Counted from the first letter of the stretch, positions 17,506 to 26,377 are shown. The stretch: 54,515 nt of DNA from Pseudomonadota bacterium (GCA_018240595.1 JAFEFL010000061.1:1-54515), one strand, 5' to 3'. Program-made: numbers and translations. Notes: generated from the letters alone by a model not told the origin.

Positions 17506-17847
17506 ATGTTTATTTATAAAGTCTGTCCGGAAGCGATGTGGCGGGAAGCCGAAAAGGCCGGATATTTCAAGGGCGCCCCGGTCGATCTGCAGGATGGCTT
17601 CATCCATTTCTCGACGGCGGAGCAACTCGGCGAAACGCTGCGGCGGCATTTCGCCGGTCAGTCGGATCTCCTTCTCATCGAAGTCGACGATTCGACGTTC
17701 GGCGAGCGGCTCAAATGGGAGCCGTCGCGCGGTGGCGCGCTGTTTCCGCATCTTTATGGCGGTCTCGACGCCAGCGCCGTCAGCAAAACCACGCGTTTGA
17801 CGCTCGACGCCGACGGTCATCACCAATTGCCGCGATTGCCGCTGTAG
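17506..17847 (+). CDS. DUF952 family protein
   Basis: 113 residues from ATG 17506 (GGAG at 17493; GTG 17503 or TTG 17497 are alternative starts). IYKVCPEAMWREAEKAGYFKGAPVDLQDGFIHFSTAEQLGETLRRHFAGQSDLLLIEVD, then LKWEPSRGGALFPHLYGGLD, is the DUF952 pattern. The fold resembles ADP-ribosyl-handling or glutathione S-transferase-like small proteins in the literature, but no reaction is established. In many relatives it precedes pyrD; here it does not. Confidence 0.85.
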   Translation: MFIYKVCPEAMWREAEKAGYFKGAPVDLQDGFIHFSTAEQLGETLRRHFAGQSDLLLIEVDDSTFGERLKWEPSRGGALFPHLYGGLDASAVSKTTRLTLDADGHHQLPRLPL

Positions 17848-17880
17848 CCGCGTTGTGCGCCGCAACCCACCTATGCGCCG

Positions 17881-17906
17881 GGAACGGGCGGCGCGGGCCA
17901 GCCGTT
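17881..17906 (+). promoter_or_regulatory. EcfG-type promoter
   Basis: GGAAC (17881-17885), a 17-bp spacer and CGTT (17903-17906) match the consensus exactly. It lies 30 bp before the ATG of the next small gene. Confidence 0.65.
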
Positions 17907-17935
17907 AATGCTGCGGAAATCAGCATGGCCCCGAC

Positions 17936-18196
17936 ATGACCGTTTTCTCAGCAACACAGAATTTCATCCACCGCTCGGTGTTTCACCGCGTCGCCGGCCC
18001 GGCCGAGGATGCCATTGCCGCGCCCCGGCACGCCGGGGCCATCCGCTACCGCTGCCCGGAGTCCGGCAGCTTCGTGCTGCTGACCGATGCCGAGACTTTG
18101 GCGAGCTTTAACGGCGGCGACGACACCCTGCGCCATCGCTGCGGCGCCTGCGGCGAAATGCATCTGTTGCGCATCGAGGACGACCCGGCGGCTTAA
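17936..18196 (+). CDS. small protein with possible zinc-ribbon Cys pattern
   Basis: 86 residues. After an N-terminal hydrophilic part come AIRYRCPESGSFVLLTD and HRCGACGEMHLLRIED. The single Cys of the first and the CxxC of the second could form a small zinc ribbon, although the first knuckle lacks its second Cys. Cytoplasmic, no signal peptide. A perfect EcfG-type promoter precedes it, so expression under general stress is likely. Confidence 0.75.
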   Translation: MTVFSATQNFIHRSVFHRVAGPAEDAIAAPRHAGAIRYRCPESGSFVLLTDAETLASFNGGDDTLRHRCGACGEMHLLRIEDDPAA

Positions 18197-18299
18197 CAAT
18201 CCCCCTTTGTTTATTCCGGCGCAATTGGCGGGCCGCGCAAGCTGGCCTAGGCTGTCGTCATCCGGCGCCCTCGATGCGCCGGTCTTGGGGGGGACGACC

Positions 18300-18653
18300 A
18301 TGCGCATTCTTATCTCGGCGGCCACCGCGCTGCTCATGATGACCCTGGCCGCTTTCGCCGCCGACCCGGTCGGCAGCTACACGGTCAAGGGCACCAACCC
18401 CGGCAACAAGGGCAGCTATTCCGGCAAGGTCACGGTGACCAAGACCGGCGAGACCTACAGCGTCATCTGGATCGTCGGCGGCACCAAGTACGTGGGTACC
18501 GGCATCGGCGACAAGAACTTCATCGCCGTGTCCTACAAGTCGGAGGAAGGCACCGGGCTGGCCCTTTACGGCGCCGACGGCGGCAACTGGGCCGGCGTCT
18601 GGACCTATGCCGGCGGCCGCCAGGTCGGCAGCGAGATCTGGAGCCGGGATTAA
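18300..18653 (+). CDS. secreted small beta-rich protein
   Basis: 117 residues from ATG 18300, preceded by GGGGGGAC. A signal peptide ([20 protein letters not shown]) is followed by Gly-rich beta strands: GSYTVKGTNPGNKGSYSGKVTVTKTGETYSVIWIVGGTKYVGTGIG and LALYGADGGNWAGVWTYAGG. This pattern is common in periplasmic proteins of Bradyrhizobium and relatives with no known function. The repeated T-V-T / G-x-Y strands suggest a lipocalin-like or small barrel fold, as inference only. Confidence 0.75.
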   Translation: MRILISAATALLMMTLAAFAADPVGSYTVKGTNPGNKGSYSGKVTVTKTGETYSVIWIVGGTKYVGTGIGDKNFIAVSYKSEEGTGLALYGADGGNWAGVWTYAGGRQVGSEIWSRD

Positions 18654-18830
18654 TTCTGCCCCGACCGACGGACGTGATCGCAACGCGGTGAGACCTTTCG
18701 CCGCGTCCGTTGGCGAGCGTGTCACGCCTCCGTGATGAGCGCGCCGACATCCATGTCGGCGGCGCTTCCGTACCTGTTGGCATCTCCCGCGCCGTGCGTC
18801 GGAGACACAACAACAGAACGGGAGTCGATC

Positions 18831-19409
18831 ATGAATTTCGCTTGTAAGTCTGCCCTCGCCGGCGCTGCGCTGGCGCTTGGCGTCGCGATGACGGCCGCCT
18901 CCTTGGCGCCGAGCTACGCCGCAGAAACCAAGATGGTCGGCGGCGCCGCGATGTATCCGAACAAGAATATCATCCAGAACGCGATGAATTCGAAGGATCA
19001 TACGACGTTGGTTGCCGCCGTGAAGGCCGCCGGTCTCGTCGAAACGCTGGAAGGCAAAGGGCCCTTTACGGTGTTCGCGCCAACCAACGAAGCCTTCGCC
19101 AAGCTGCCGAAGGGCACGGTCGACACGCTGCTCAAGCCGGAGAACAAGGCGCAGCTCACCAAGATCCTGACCTGCCACGTCGTTGCCGCCGATGCGATGT
19201 CGGCGACCATCAAGAAGATGATCAAGGACGACGGCGGCGCTCACAAGGTCAAGACCGTCGGCGGCTGCATGCTGACCGTCAAGAATGCTGGCGGCACCAT
19301 CACGATCACGGACGAGAAGGGTCAGACCGCCAAGGTCACCATTGCCGACGTCAAGCAGTCGAACGGCGTCATCCACGTCATCGATACCGTCCTGTTGCCG
19401 GCGGGCTAA
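18831..19409 (+). CDS. fasciclin-domain secreted protein
   Basis: 192 residues from ATG 18831 (GGGAG upstream). A signal peptide (ALAGAALALGVAMTAASLAPSYAA) precedes a single FAS1 domain: NIIQNAMNSKDHTTLVAAVKAAGLVETLEGKGPFTVFAPTNEAFAKLPKGTVDTLLKPENKAQLTKILTCHVV, and the C-terminal signature GVIHVIDTVLLP. FAS1 proteins act in adhesion or envelope interactions. Two Cys (TCHVV and GGCML) could form a disulfide. Confidence 0.92.
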   Translation: MNFACKSALAGAALALGVAMTAASLAPSYAAETKMVGGAAMYPNKNIIQNAMNSKDHTTLVAAVKAAGLVETLEGKGPFTVFAPTNEAFAKLPKGTVDTLLKPENKAQLTKILTCHVVAADAMSATIKKMIKDDGGAHKVKTVGGCMLTVKNAGGTITITDEKGQTAKVTIADVKQSNGVIHVIDTVLLPAG

Positions 19410-19494
19410 GCCCGGCGGACGGGCGGGCGCCCAACGCCCGCCCTGCCCCTCCCGCGTCCCCCAACCTGCGGGAGGGGTATCTCCGGGTCCGCCG

Positions 19495-19532
19495 TTAACC
19501 ACTCGCTAACCATAAACTGGGCAATCTTTGCC
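19495..19532 (+). promoter_or_regulatory. class II flagellar promoter of flhA: CtrA-like box plus ftr-like palindrome
   Basis: TTAA-N7-CTAACCAT (19495-19513) and GGCAATCTTTGCC (19520-19532) repeat the fliF promoter arrangement with identical 25-bp offset between the two elements. Confidence 0.65.
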
Positions 19533-19593
19533 GGGTTGCCGGCATCGCGCCGGGCGCCTCCTTTTGCCGTCCGGACCGCGAGCGTCTGCCCCT

Positions 19594-21720
19594 ATGACCG
19601 ACACGACCGCCGCCGCTCCCGCCAAATCCTCGGCGCTCGGCAACATGCCGAGCCTGACCGACATCTCGGGCTTCATCCGGCGCGGCGATATCGGCCTCGC
19701 CATCGGCGTTCTGACCATCCTGGTCGTGCTGATCCTGCCGCTGCCGGCGGTGCTGCTCGACGCCTTCCTCGCCATCTCGATCATCCTGTCGGTCCTGATC
19801 CTGATGACGGCGCTGTTCATCCAGACGCCGCTCGAATTCTCCGCTTTCCCGACCGTGCTGCTGATCTCGACGATGCTGCGGTTGTCGCTCAACCTCGCTT
19901 CGACGCGCCTGATCCTGTCGCACGGCCACGAAGGCACTGACGCCGCCGGCCACGTCATCCAGGCCTTCGGCAACTTCGTCATGGGCGGCAACTTCGTCAT
20001 CGGCATCATCGTCTTCGTGATCCTGGTGATCGTGAACTTCGTCGTCATCACCAAAGGTTCGGGCCGCATCGCCGAAGTCGCGGCGCGCTTCCACCTCGAC
20101 GCCATGCCCGGCAAGCAGATGGCGATCGACGCCGACCTGTCGGCCGGCCTGATCGACGAGAAGGAAGCCCGCCGCCGCCGCCAGATCCTCGAGGACGAAG
20201 GCGGCTTCTTCGGCGCCATGGACGGCGCCTCGAAATTCGTGCGCGGCGACGCCATCGCCGGCCTGCTGGTCGTCTTCATCAACGTCATCGGCGGCATGAT
20301 CATCGGCATCGCGCAACAAGGCTTGTCGTTCGGCGACGCCGTGCACTCCTACACGCTGCTCACGGTCGGCGACGGCCTCGTCACGCAAGTGCCGGCGCTC
20401 ATCGTCTCGACCGCCGCCGGCCTGCTCGTCTCCAAGGCCGGTATTTCCGGCTCCGCCGACAAGGCGCTGATGAAGCAGCTCTCCGGCTATCCGAAGGCGC
20501 TCGGCATGTCGGGCGGCGTCATGATGATCATGGCGTTCCTGCCGGGCATTCCGTTCCTGCCCTTCGTCGTTCTCGGCGGCGGCGCCGTCAGTCTCGCCTT
20601 CCTCGTCAACCAGCGCGCCAAGGACCTGGCGGCGCGCGAAGCCGGCAAGAAGGACACCGAGACCAAGGCGGCGCAGGTCGCGGAAGAGCCGATCTCGGCG
20701 GCGCTCAAGATCGACGATCTCAAGGTCGAGCTCGGCTACGCGCTGCTGCCGCTGGTCAACGCGCCGGACGGCACCGACCGCCTCACCGAGCAGATCAAGG
20801 CGCTGCGGCGCTCGCTGGCCAGCGAGATGGGCTTCGTCATGCCCGCGGTGCGCATCCTCGACAACGTGCATCTCGACGCCAACACCTACGTCATCAAGAT
20901 CAAGGAAGTCGACGCGGGCTCCGGCAAGGTCTGGGCCGGCCAGTACATGGTCATGGACCCCTCGGGCGGCCAGGTCCGCCTGCCCGGCAACCACACCACC
21001 GAGCCGACCTTCGGCCTGCCGGCGACCTGGGTCGATGCCGCGATCAAGGACGAGGCGGCGATGCAGGGCTACACCGTGGTCGATGCCGCGACCGTTTTGT
21101 CGACGCACCTCACCGAGTTGCTCAAGGGCAACATGGCCGAGCTCCTCTCCTACGGCGAGGTGCAGAAGCTGCTCAAGGAGCTGCCGAAGGAACAGGGCGA
21201 CCTGCTCAAGGACCTGGTGCCGAGCCAGATCACGCCGTCCGGCGTGCAGCGCGTCCTGCAGATGCTGCTCACCGAGCGCGTCTCGATCCGCGATCTGTCG
21301 ACCATCCTCGAGGGCATCGCCGAAGGGCTGGCCTCGACGCGCAACCCGACGGCGCTCACCGAACACGTACGCATGCGCCTGTCGCGCCAGATCTGCGCGC
21401 AATACACCAGCCACAACGGCTACCTGCCGCTGATCGCGCTGTCGGCGAAGTGGGAGCAGGCCTTCGCCGAGTCGATCATCGGCACCGGCGACGATCGCCA
21501 GCTCGCCATGCAGCCGTCGAAACTCACCGAGTTCATCACCCTCGTGCGCCAGGCTTACGAGGCCGCGGCGCGCGAAGGCGAAGCCCCGGTGCTCGTCACC
21601 TCGGCCGGCATCCGGCCGTTCGTGCGCGGCATCGTCGAGCGCTTCCGCGCCCAGACGCCGGTGATCTCGCAGTCCGAGATCCACCCGCGCGCGCGACTGA
21701 AGACGGTGGGCAGTATCTGA
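19594..21720 (+). CDS. flhA: flagellar export gate protein FlhA
   Basis: 708 residues from ATG 19594; the 22 codons upstream include the promoter region and are unlikely. Eight membrane helices in the first ~330 residues (IGLAIGVLTILVVLILPLP, AFLAISIILSVLILMTALFI, NFVIGIIVFVILVIVNFVVI). The FHIPEP signature region is STMLRLSLNLASTRLIL and VITKGSGRIAEVAARFHLDAMPGKQMAIDADLSAGLI. The C-terminal cytoplasmic domain docks export substrates and chaperones. FlhB is not in this window. The gene stands apart from the other flagellar operons with its own promoter. Confidence 0.97.
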   Translation: MTDTTAAAPAKSSALGNMPSLTDISGFIRRGDIGLAIGVLTILVVLILPLPAVLLDAFLAISIILSVLILMTALFIQTPLEFSAFPTVLLISTMLRLSLNLASTRLILSHGHEGTDAAGHVIQAFGNFVMGGNFVIGIIVFVILVIVNFVVITKGSGRIAEVAARFHLDAMPGKQMAIDADLSAGLIDEKEARRRRQILEDEGGFFGAMDGASKFVRGDAIAGLLVVFINVIGGMIIGIAQQGLSFGDAVHSYTLLTVGDGLVTQVPALIVSTAAGLLVSKAGISGSADKALMKQLSGYPKALGMSGGVMMIMAFLPGIPFLPFVVLGGGAVSLAFLVNQRAKDLAAREAGKKDTETKAAQVAEEPISAALKIDDLKVELGYALLPLVNAPDGTDRLTEQIKALRRSLASEMGFVMPAVRILDNVHLDANTYVIKIKEVDAGSGKVWAGQYMVMDPSGGQVRLPGNHTTEPTFGLPATWVDAAIKDEAAMQGYTVVDAATVLSTHLTELLKGNMAELLSYGEVQKLLKELPKEQGDLLKDLVPSQITPSGVQRVLQMLLTERVSIRDLSTILEGIAEGLASTRNPTALTEHVRMRLSRQICAQYTSHNGYLPLIALSAKWEQAFAESIIGTGDDRQLAMQPSKLTEFITLVRQAYEAAAREGEAPVLVTSAGIRPFVRGIVERFRAQTPVISQSEIHPRARLKTVGSI

Positions 21721-21755
21721 GGGATCGCTACCGATCGGCTGAGCCTCAACAAATT

Positions 21756-21847
21756 CCGCTCATTCCCGCGAAAGCGGGAATCCAGAAAAACACACCGCGA
21801 CATTGCGCTTTCGTTTTCTGGGTGCCCGCTTTCGCGGGGACGAGCGG
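21756..21847. repeat. REP-like inverted-repeat element, copy 1
   Basis: Arms 21756-21789 and 21814-21847 are 34-nt inverted repeats with four mismatches, built around CGCGAAAGCGGG. The sequence class (CATTCCCGCGAAAGCGGGAA) is a widespread extragenic palindrome in alphaproteobacteria. A second copy is at 37690-37775. It may also stop transcription after flhA. Confidence 0.85.
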
Positions 21848-21973
21848 CATCGATCTGACGCTATGCCAGCCGAACTTGCGCCTCTCTTCGCCCTCGTCTA
21901 ATACCTCTCCGGGCGCCTCACCCGCGCCCGGTGCCGCCGGTCTGAAACCGGCCGTAAGCGTCTAACGTCATTC

Positions 21974-22013
21974 AACGCAATCAACGACCGTCGCCGGTCG
22001 GATTGCGTTTTTT
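21974..22013 (+). terminator. terminator before the MFS gene
   Basis: AACGCAATC / GATTGCGTT (9 bp) plus an inner CGACC / GGTCG stem, followed by a run of T ending at 22013. Confidence 0.8.
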
Positions 22014-22062
22014 GTTGCCCGCTGCGCGGGTCCGTTGGCGACGTGCACCGCGAAGGAATCTC

Positions 22063-23253
22063 ATGACGTCTCCATCGACGAAAAGCCCGGCCGACCGCCA
22101 GCTGCTGCTGCTGACGGCGGTTCTCTTCATCTCCTATCTCTGCGTCGCCATGCCCCTGCCCATCGTGCCGGTTTTCGTCACCGCGCAACTGGGCCTCAAC
22201 AATCTGTTCGCCGGCCTCGGCGTCGGCATCGCCTTTCTCGCCACCATCCTGTCGCGCGGCGTCGTCGGCACGCTGACCGACCGCCGCGGCGCGCCGCTCA
22301 CCGCGCGGCGCGGGCTGGCGCTGTATGCCGCCGGCGCCGTCGTGTCGCTGCTCGCTGGGCTGCTGACGGCGACGCCTTCCGCGGCCTTCGCCGTCCTGCT
22401 CGCCGGCCGCCTGCTCGTCGGCCTCGGCGAAAGCATGATCACGGTCAGTGTCGTGTCCTGGGGCGTCGGCATCGTCGGCACCGCCCGCTCCTCGCGCGTG
22501 CTCGCGCTGATGGGCGCGGCGATGTACGGCGCGCTCGCGGTCGGCGGCCCGATCGGCGTTGTCCTGATCGACCGCATCGGTTTTTCCCGCACGATGGCGA
22601 TCAGCGCCGCCCTGCCCGCCATCGGCTGGCTGATGACGTTGTGGCTGCCCGCCGTACCGGGACATCCCGATGCCAAGCGCCCATCCTTCGTGAGTATCGT
22701 CGGCCGCATCTTCTGGCACGGCTCGATCGTCGGCCTGCAGGGCATAGGCTTTGCGGCCATCGGCGCCTTCTTCGTGCTGTACTTCCGCGACCAGCACTGG
22801 AGCTATGCCGGCCTCGGCCTCACCGCCTTCGGCGCCGGATTCGTTCTGGTGCGCGTGTTGTTCGGCCACATGCCGGATCGCGTCGGCGGCCTGCCGGTGG
22901 CGATCGCCTCGCTTGGTGTCGAGCTCGTCGGGCAGATCCTGATCTGGACCGCGCCGCACCCCGCCTTCGCGCTCACGGGCGCATTCCTCACCGGGCTCGG
23001 CTGCTCGATGGTGTTTCCGTCGATGGGCCGCGAGGTCATCCGCCTCGTCGAGCCGCATCTGCGCGGCACGGCGCTCGGCGGCTTCGCCGCGTTCCAGGAT
23101 ATCGCCTATGGCCTCACCGGCCCGCTCGCCGGTCTGCTGGCCGACCGCGCCGGCTACAGCCGTGTCTATCTCGTCGGCGCGATCGGCGCGGCGGCGGCGC
23201 TGGTCATCGCGCTGTGGCTGCGGCGGACGCAGCGCGGGCGAACGCCGGTGTGA
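22063..23253 (+). CDS. MFS transporter, YhhS-like
   Basis: 396 residues from ATG 22063 (GAAGGA upstream). Twelve hydrophobic segments with the MFS loop motif GTLTDRRGAPLTARRGL between helices 2 and 3 and the C-half counterpart FGHMPDRVGG. Segments such as LLAGRLLVGLGESMITVSVVSWGVG and RGTALGGFAAFQDIAYGLTGPLAGLLAD resemble the YhhS/arabinose-efflux group of drug:proton antiporters. Substrate unknown. No regulator lies beside it. Confidence 0.85.
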   Translation: MTSPSTKSPADRQLLLLTAVLFISYLCVAMPLPIVPVFVTAQLGLNNLFAGLGVGIAFLATILSRGVVGTLTDRRGAPLTARRGLALYAAGAVVSLLAGLLTATPSAAFAVLLAGRLLVGLGESMITVSVVSWGVGIVGTARSSRVLALMGAAMYGALAVGGPIGVVLIDRIGFSRTMAISAALPAIGWLMTLWLPAVPGHPDAKRPSFVSIVGRIFWHGSIVGLQGIGFAAIGAFFVLYFRDQHWSYAGLGLTAFGAGFVLVRVLFGHMPDRVGGLPVAIASLGVELVGQILIWTAPHPAFALTGAFLTGLGCSMVFPSMGREVIRLVEPHLRGTALGGFAAFQDIAYGLTGPLAGLLADRAGYSRVYLVGAIGAAAALVIALWLRRTQRGRTPV

Positions 23254-23265
23254 GCCGGCGGCGGC

Positions 23266-23499
23266 TCACTTCGGCGGGTCGTAGCCGGGCGCCTTGAAGA
23301 TGGTGTCGAGCTTGCCGGCGATGTCGGGGCGATACACCTTGTCGCCCCAATCGTCCGGCGCCACGTCCTCGATGCCGATCGAGATCGACTTCTCGGTGCT
23401 GCCGATCGTGTCGACCAGAGTCTTGGTGAGCGCGTGGGCGAGTTGCTGTTTGACCTCGTCGGACCGGCCGGCGAGCATTTTGACGATGATGTGGGGCAT
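23266..23499 (-). CDS. 4-oxalocrotonate tautomerase family protein
   Basis: 77 residues from ATG 23499 (AGAGGAAG upstream). Removal of Met exposes the catalytic N-terminal proline (PHIIVKMLAGRSDEVKQQLAHALTKTLVDTIGSTEKSISIGIEDVAPDDWG). The size and the DDWG segment fit the PptA-like branch of the tautomerase superfamily, slightly longer than the 62-residue classic enzyme. It converges with the MFS gene, 12 bp apart. The longer upstream frame is not supported. Confidence 0.88.
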   Translation of the reverse strand: MPHIIVKMLAGRSDEVKQQLAHALTKTLVDTIGSTEKSISIGIEDVAPDDWGDKVYRPDIAGKLDTIFKAPGYDPPK

Positions 23500-23636
23500 G
23501 GCGGCTTCCTCTTTCGCCTCATTGGTACGCTGGCCGCGCGCGGCCGTACAGAGCGCCGCCGGCAGCGCAGCTCCGCCCAATGCAAAGCCGGGCCCGCGTG
23601 CAGGACACGGGCCCGGCCCCGGCAACAGCCGAACTT

Positions 23637-25199
23637 TTATGCCAGCAGCAGGCTGGAGTGGATGTCGGCCACCACCTGGTGATGCGAATTGACGATCTGC
23701 GCTTCGATATCGAAGGTGCCGGCCGGGCCGACGGGGCCGGTCTGGACGCCGTGGGTGTGCGGATCGGTATCGATCAGGCTCTGATAAAACGCATAGTTCT
23801 GCGAGTTCTGCGTCACGTAGGCATTGCCGCCGTCGTCGGCGATGAGAACGTGATTGTGCTCGTCCTGCCAGACGACATGCGAGCCGCCCGCGTTGAGAGT
23901 CGGGTCATAGACCGCGTGCAGCACCAGCGGATCGTTGCCCGGGCCGGGATCGAGGTCGATCTTGAAGATGAACTGGCCGCCATGCGCCAGGAACTGCTGG
24001 ATCGTCTGGGTCGGCCCGGCGGCGGCGCCGGTGTCGAAGCTCCAGTCGAAGCTGGTCGCCGCGCGCGCCGCATTCGCCGTCGACACGCCGTGCGCCGGAT
24101 CGACCACCTGCGAACCGGCCGGCATGTTGTAGACCAGCGTGCCGTTCTCAGTCACAGCCGCGGGCTGCACTGTGACGCCCTGCCGGTAGTGCACATCGGT
24201 CGCGAGCTGGAACGAGCCGTTGTTCTGAATCTCCCAGCCGCTCGCCGGATTGCCGGCGCCGTTGAGCGTGTGGCCGGCGCCATCGGTGGCGTTGGCGGCG
24301 AGCGTCGCGTTGAGCTGCGTCACCGGCAGGTCATGGTCGCCGGTGTCGAGTTCGCCGGTGCCGATCTGCAGCACCGAGTGAATGTCGGCGATCACGTCGT
24401 GATGCGGCGCGACGATCTGCTCCTCGATGTCGAACACGCCGTTCGGGCCGATCGGACCGGTCTGCACGCCGTGCAGGTGCGGGTTGACGTCGATGAGACT
24501 CTGGTAGAACGCATAGTTCTGCGAGTTCTGCGTCACATAGGCGTTGCCGCCGTCGTCGGCGATGAGGACGTGGTTCTGCGCGTCCTTCCACACCACATGC
24601 GAGCCGCCCGGATTGAGCGTCGCATCGTAAACGGCGTGCAGCACCAGCGGGTCGTTGTCCTGGCCCGGATCGAGGTCGATCTTGACGATGAACTGGCCGC
24701 CGGAACTCAAAAACTGCTGAATAGTCTGATGCGGCCCCGAACCGACGCCCGTGTCGAAACTCCAGTCAAAGCTCGTCGCTGCGCGATTGGCGTTCGCCAC
24801 CGGCACGTGATGTGCCGGATCGACGACCTGCGATCCCGCCGGCATCGAGTAGACGAGATAGCCGTCGGCCGTGACGCCGTCGGGCTGCACCGTGTCGCCC
24901 TGCCGGTAATGCACGTCCGCGGCAAGCTGGAATGAGCCGCGGTTCTGAATTTCCCAGCCGCTCGCCGGATTACCACCGCCGTTGAGCGTGTGGCCGGCGC
25001 CGTCCGTCGCGGTACCGTCCAACGTCGCGTTCAGCAACGTCGCGGGCAGATGATGATGCTGATGATGCGAACCGGAATGATGGTGATCGTGATGTCCGAA
25101 ATGTCCGAAATTGAACATGAACGCGTCGGAGTGATGTTGATTGCGATGAAAGATATCGTCGTCCTGATGATCGTCGTCGTATCGATTGCGTCCTGACAT
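23637..25199 (-). CDS. His-rich protein made of two tandem ~230-residue copies
   Basis: 520 residues from ATG 25199 (AGGAGGA eight bases upstream). Residues 1-50 contain 15 His, mostly in clusters such as HHDHHHSGSHHQHHH. The rest is two copies of one domain, residues 51-290 (with linker) and 291-520. They share TDGAGHTLNG, NPASGWEIQN, GSFQLA-DVHYRQG, MPAGSQVVDPAH, ATSFDWSFDTG, IKIDLDPG, DPLVLHAVYD, HVLIADDGGNAYVTQNSQNYAFYQSLID and HGVQTGP. There is no signal peptide or membrane helix. I recognise no family; the His cluster suggests metal binding and the repeats a beta-rich, possibly surface or secreted, protein. The gene stands alone. Confidence 0.85.
   Translation of the reverse strand: MSGRNRYDDDHQDDDIFHRNQHHSDAFMFNFGHFGHHDHHHSGSHHQHHHLPATLLNATLDGTATDGAGHTLNGGGNPASGWEIQNRGSFQLAADVHYRQGDTVQPDGVTADGYLVYSMPAGSQVVDPAHHVPVANANRAATSFDWSFDTGVGSGPHQTIQQFLSSGGQFIVKIDLDPGQDNDPLVLHAVYDATLNPGGSHVVWKDAQNHVLIADDGGNAYVTQNSQNYAFYQSLIDVNPHLHGVQTGPIGPNGVFDIEEQIVAPHHDVIADIHSVLQIGTGELDTGDHDLPVTQLNATLAANATDGAGHTLNGAGNPASGWEIQNNGSFQLATDVHYRQGVTVQPAAVTENGTLVYNMPAGSQVVDPAHGVSTANAARAATSFDWSFDTGAAAGPTQTIQQFLAHGGQFIFKIDLDPGPGNDPLVLHAVYDPTLNAGGSHVVWQDEHNHVLIADDGGNAYVTQNSQNYAFYQSLIDTDPHTHGVQTGPVGPAGTFDIEAQIVNSHHQVVADIHSSLLLA
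23640..25049 (-). repeat. tandem duplication inside the His-rich gene
   Basis: 24330-25049 codes for copy 1 (with a ~10-residue linker) and 23640-24329 for copy 2. Long stretches of both DNA and protein are nearly identical between the copies, for example the HVLIADDGGNAYVTQNSQNY segment, which points to a fairly recent or homogenised in-frame duplication. Confidence 0.9.
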
Positions 25200-25769
25200 T
25201 GTGATTCCTCCTCCCACGCTGACGGACTACATTCAATTTCCCTGATGTGTTTGTTGTTTTATTCGAGCAAGCGTACCAGACAGCATGATGACAGGCGAAG
25301 CGATATCGGCGCTGCAACGCACCGCACGCCCTTCAACTGTTCGGCCGGTTGTTTCAATTCGGAGCAGACGGCGCCGAGCATGGCGATGCGGCCTCGTCAA
25401 CGCAGCCGCCGCGCGGCGCGCTTACGGCCTCGAGACAAGCGACGCCGGCGAACAGCTGCTTTGCCGGACGGAGAAAGCACCCGGCTGCGCAGCGAGCTGG
25501 CATCGACCTGACGCTGACAGGTCCGTCTGGCCGGACCGGCGTCGGGCGGCGAGCGCGCATGACAGGACGCCTTCACTCGCCCGATTCAGGGCAGCCATCC
25601 AACCGGCACCACCGCGCCTAGTGGCAGAGTGTTAAGGATACCACCATGGGTACCCACTTACAGTGCCGAAAGCGCCGGCCGGCCACTGGATTGCCTCAGT
25701 TTTATGGCTATATAGAAGGAGCAAATCCACGCCGGTTTTGCCGTCTGGCCCGGCCGCTCTGGAGACATC
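25200..25769. other. intergenic between divergent genes, no convincing gene
   Basis: The 570 bp between the His-rich gene and the next small gene contain only short overlapping frames of skewed composition. The first ~70 bp next to the His-rich gene are AT-rich and probably hold its promoter. No repeat or known element was recognised. Confidence 0.4.
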
Positions 25770-26018
25770 ATGAAGACTATCGACTATTCCGCGCCGGCGG
25801 AGCTTTTCCCGTCGCGCAACCGCAAGGTCGCGAGCAAGGTCCGCTATCGCCGTTTCGACAAGGCCTCCGAGGCCATCCGCTTCGCGGTCGAGGAACTGCC
25901 GGAAGCCCAGCTTCTCGGCGCCTATATCGAGATCAACGAGGCTCGCCTGAGCCACCAGGATATCCGCGCGCTCTACGAGAGCGACGCCTATCCGCTGAAG
26001 CGCGCCGCGAACGCCTGA
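25770..26018 (+). CDS. small conserved hypothetical protein
   Basis: 82 residues, cytoplasmic. TIDYSAPAELFPSRNRKVASKVRYRRFDKASEAIRFAVEELPEAQLLGAYIEINEARLSHQDIRALYESDAYPLKRAA has the look of a conserved small protein of Bradyrhizobium and relatives (FDKASEAIRFAVEELP is the most characteristic stretch). Function unknown. GGAGA precedes the ATG, and a strong terminator follows, so it is a single-gene unit. Confidence 0.8.
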   Translation: MKTIDYSAPAELFPSRNRKVASKVRYRRFDKASEAIRFAVEELPEAQLLGAYIEINEARLSHQDIRALYESDAYPLKRAANA

Positions 26019-26050
26019 CGCGTCCGCACGGCTGCTCTCAATAAGCCAAG

Positions 26051-26087
26051 AAAACGCCCGGCCGCCGCGCCGGGCGTTTTCTTTTTT
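26051..26087 (+). terminator. terminator of the 82-residue gene
   Basis: AAAACGCCCGGC / GCCGGGCGTTTT, a 12-bp perfect stem with a 6-base loop, followed by CTTTTTTT. Confidence 0.9.
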
Positions 26088-26281
26088 TGCGGCATTGCGA
26101 TCGGCCCGGCGCGATCCATGGCCGCCGCGCCGGCGCCGGCAAATTACAAACAATTCATCCAGCCCGCCGCGCAGGATGCGTCCGGCACCGGCGTTTATTG
26201 GCTGAACAGCGAAGTTTGCGAGGAAAACCGGCCGATTTGGCCGCCGATCACGCCGCTTCACCGTTCCGTGAAAGCCGGCGC

Positions 26282-26306
26282 GGAACCCCCCGCCAGCCCC
26301 TACGTT
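26282..26306 (+). promoter_or_regulatory. EcfG-type promoter
   Basis: GGAAC (26282-26286), a 16-bp spacer and CGTT (26303-26306) match the consensus exactly. It lies 72 bp before the ATG of the small membrane protein. Confidence 0.6.
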
Positions 26307-26377
26307 AACGGGACACGAATTTGAACTTTTTCGCCGGGCCGGCCCACTCAACAGGGCAGCACCTGGAGGAGACCGAG

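Noticed and set aside
19421..19443. GGGCGGGCG/CGCCCGCCC hairpin after the fasciclin gene as a terminator
   Set aside because: No T-run follows; it may be incidental GC-rich complementarity.
19495..21684. 729-codon open frame antisense to flhA
   Set aside because: It is a shadow caused by high third-position GC; flhA on the other strand matches its family along its whole length.
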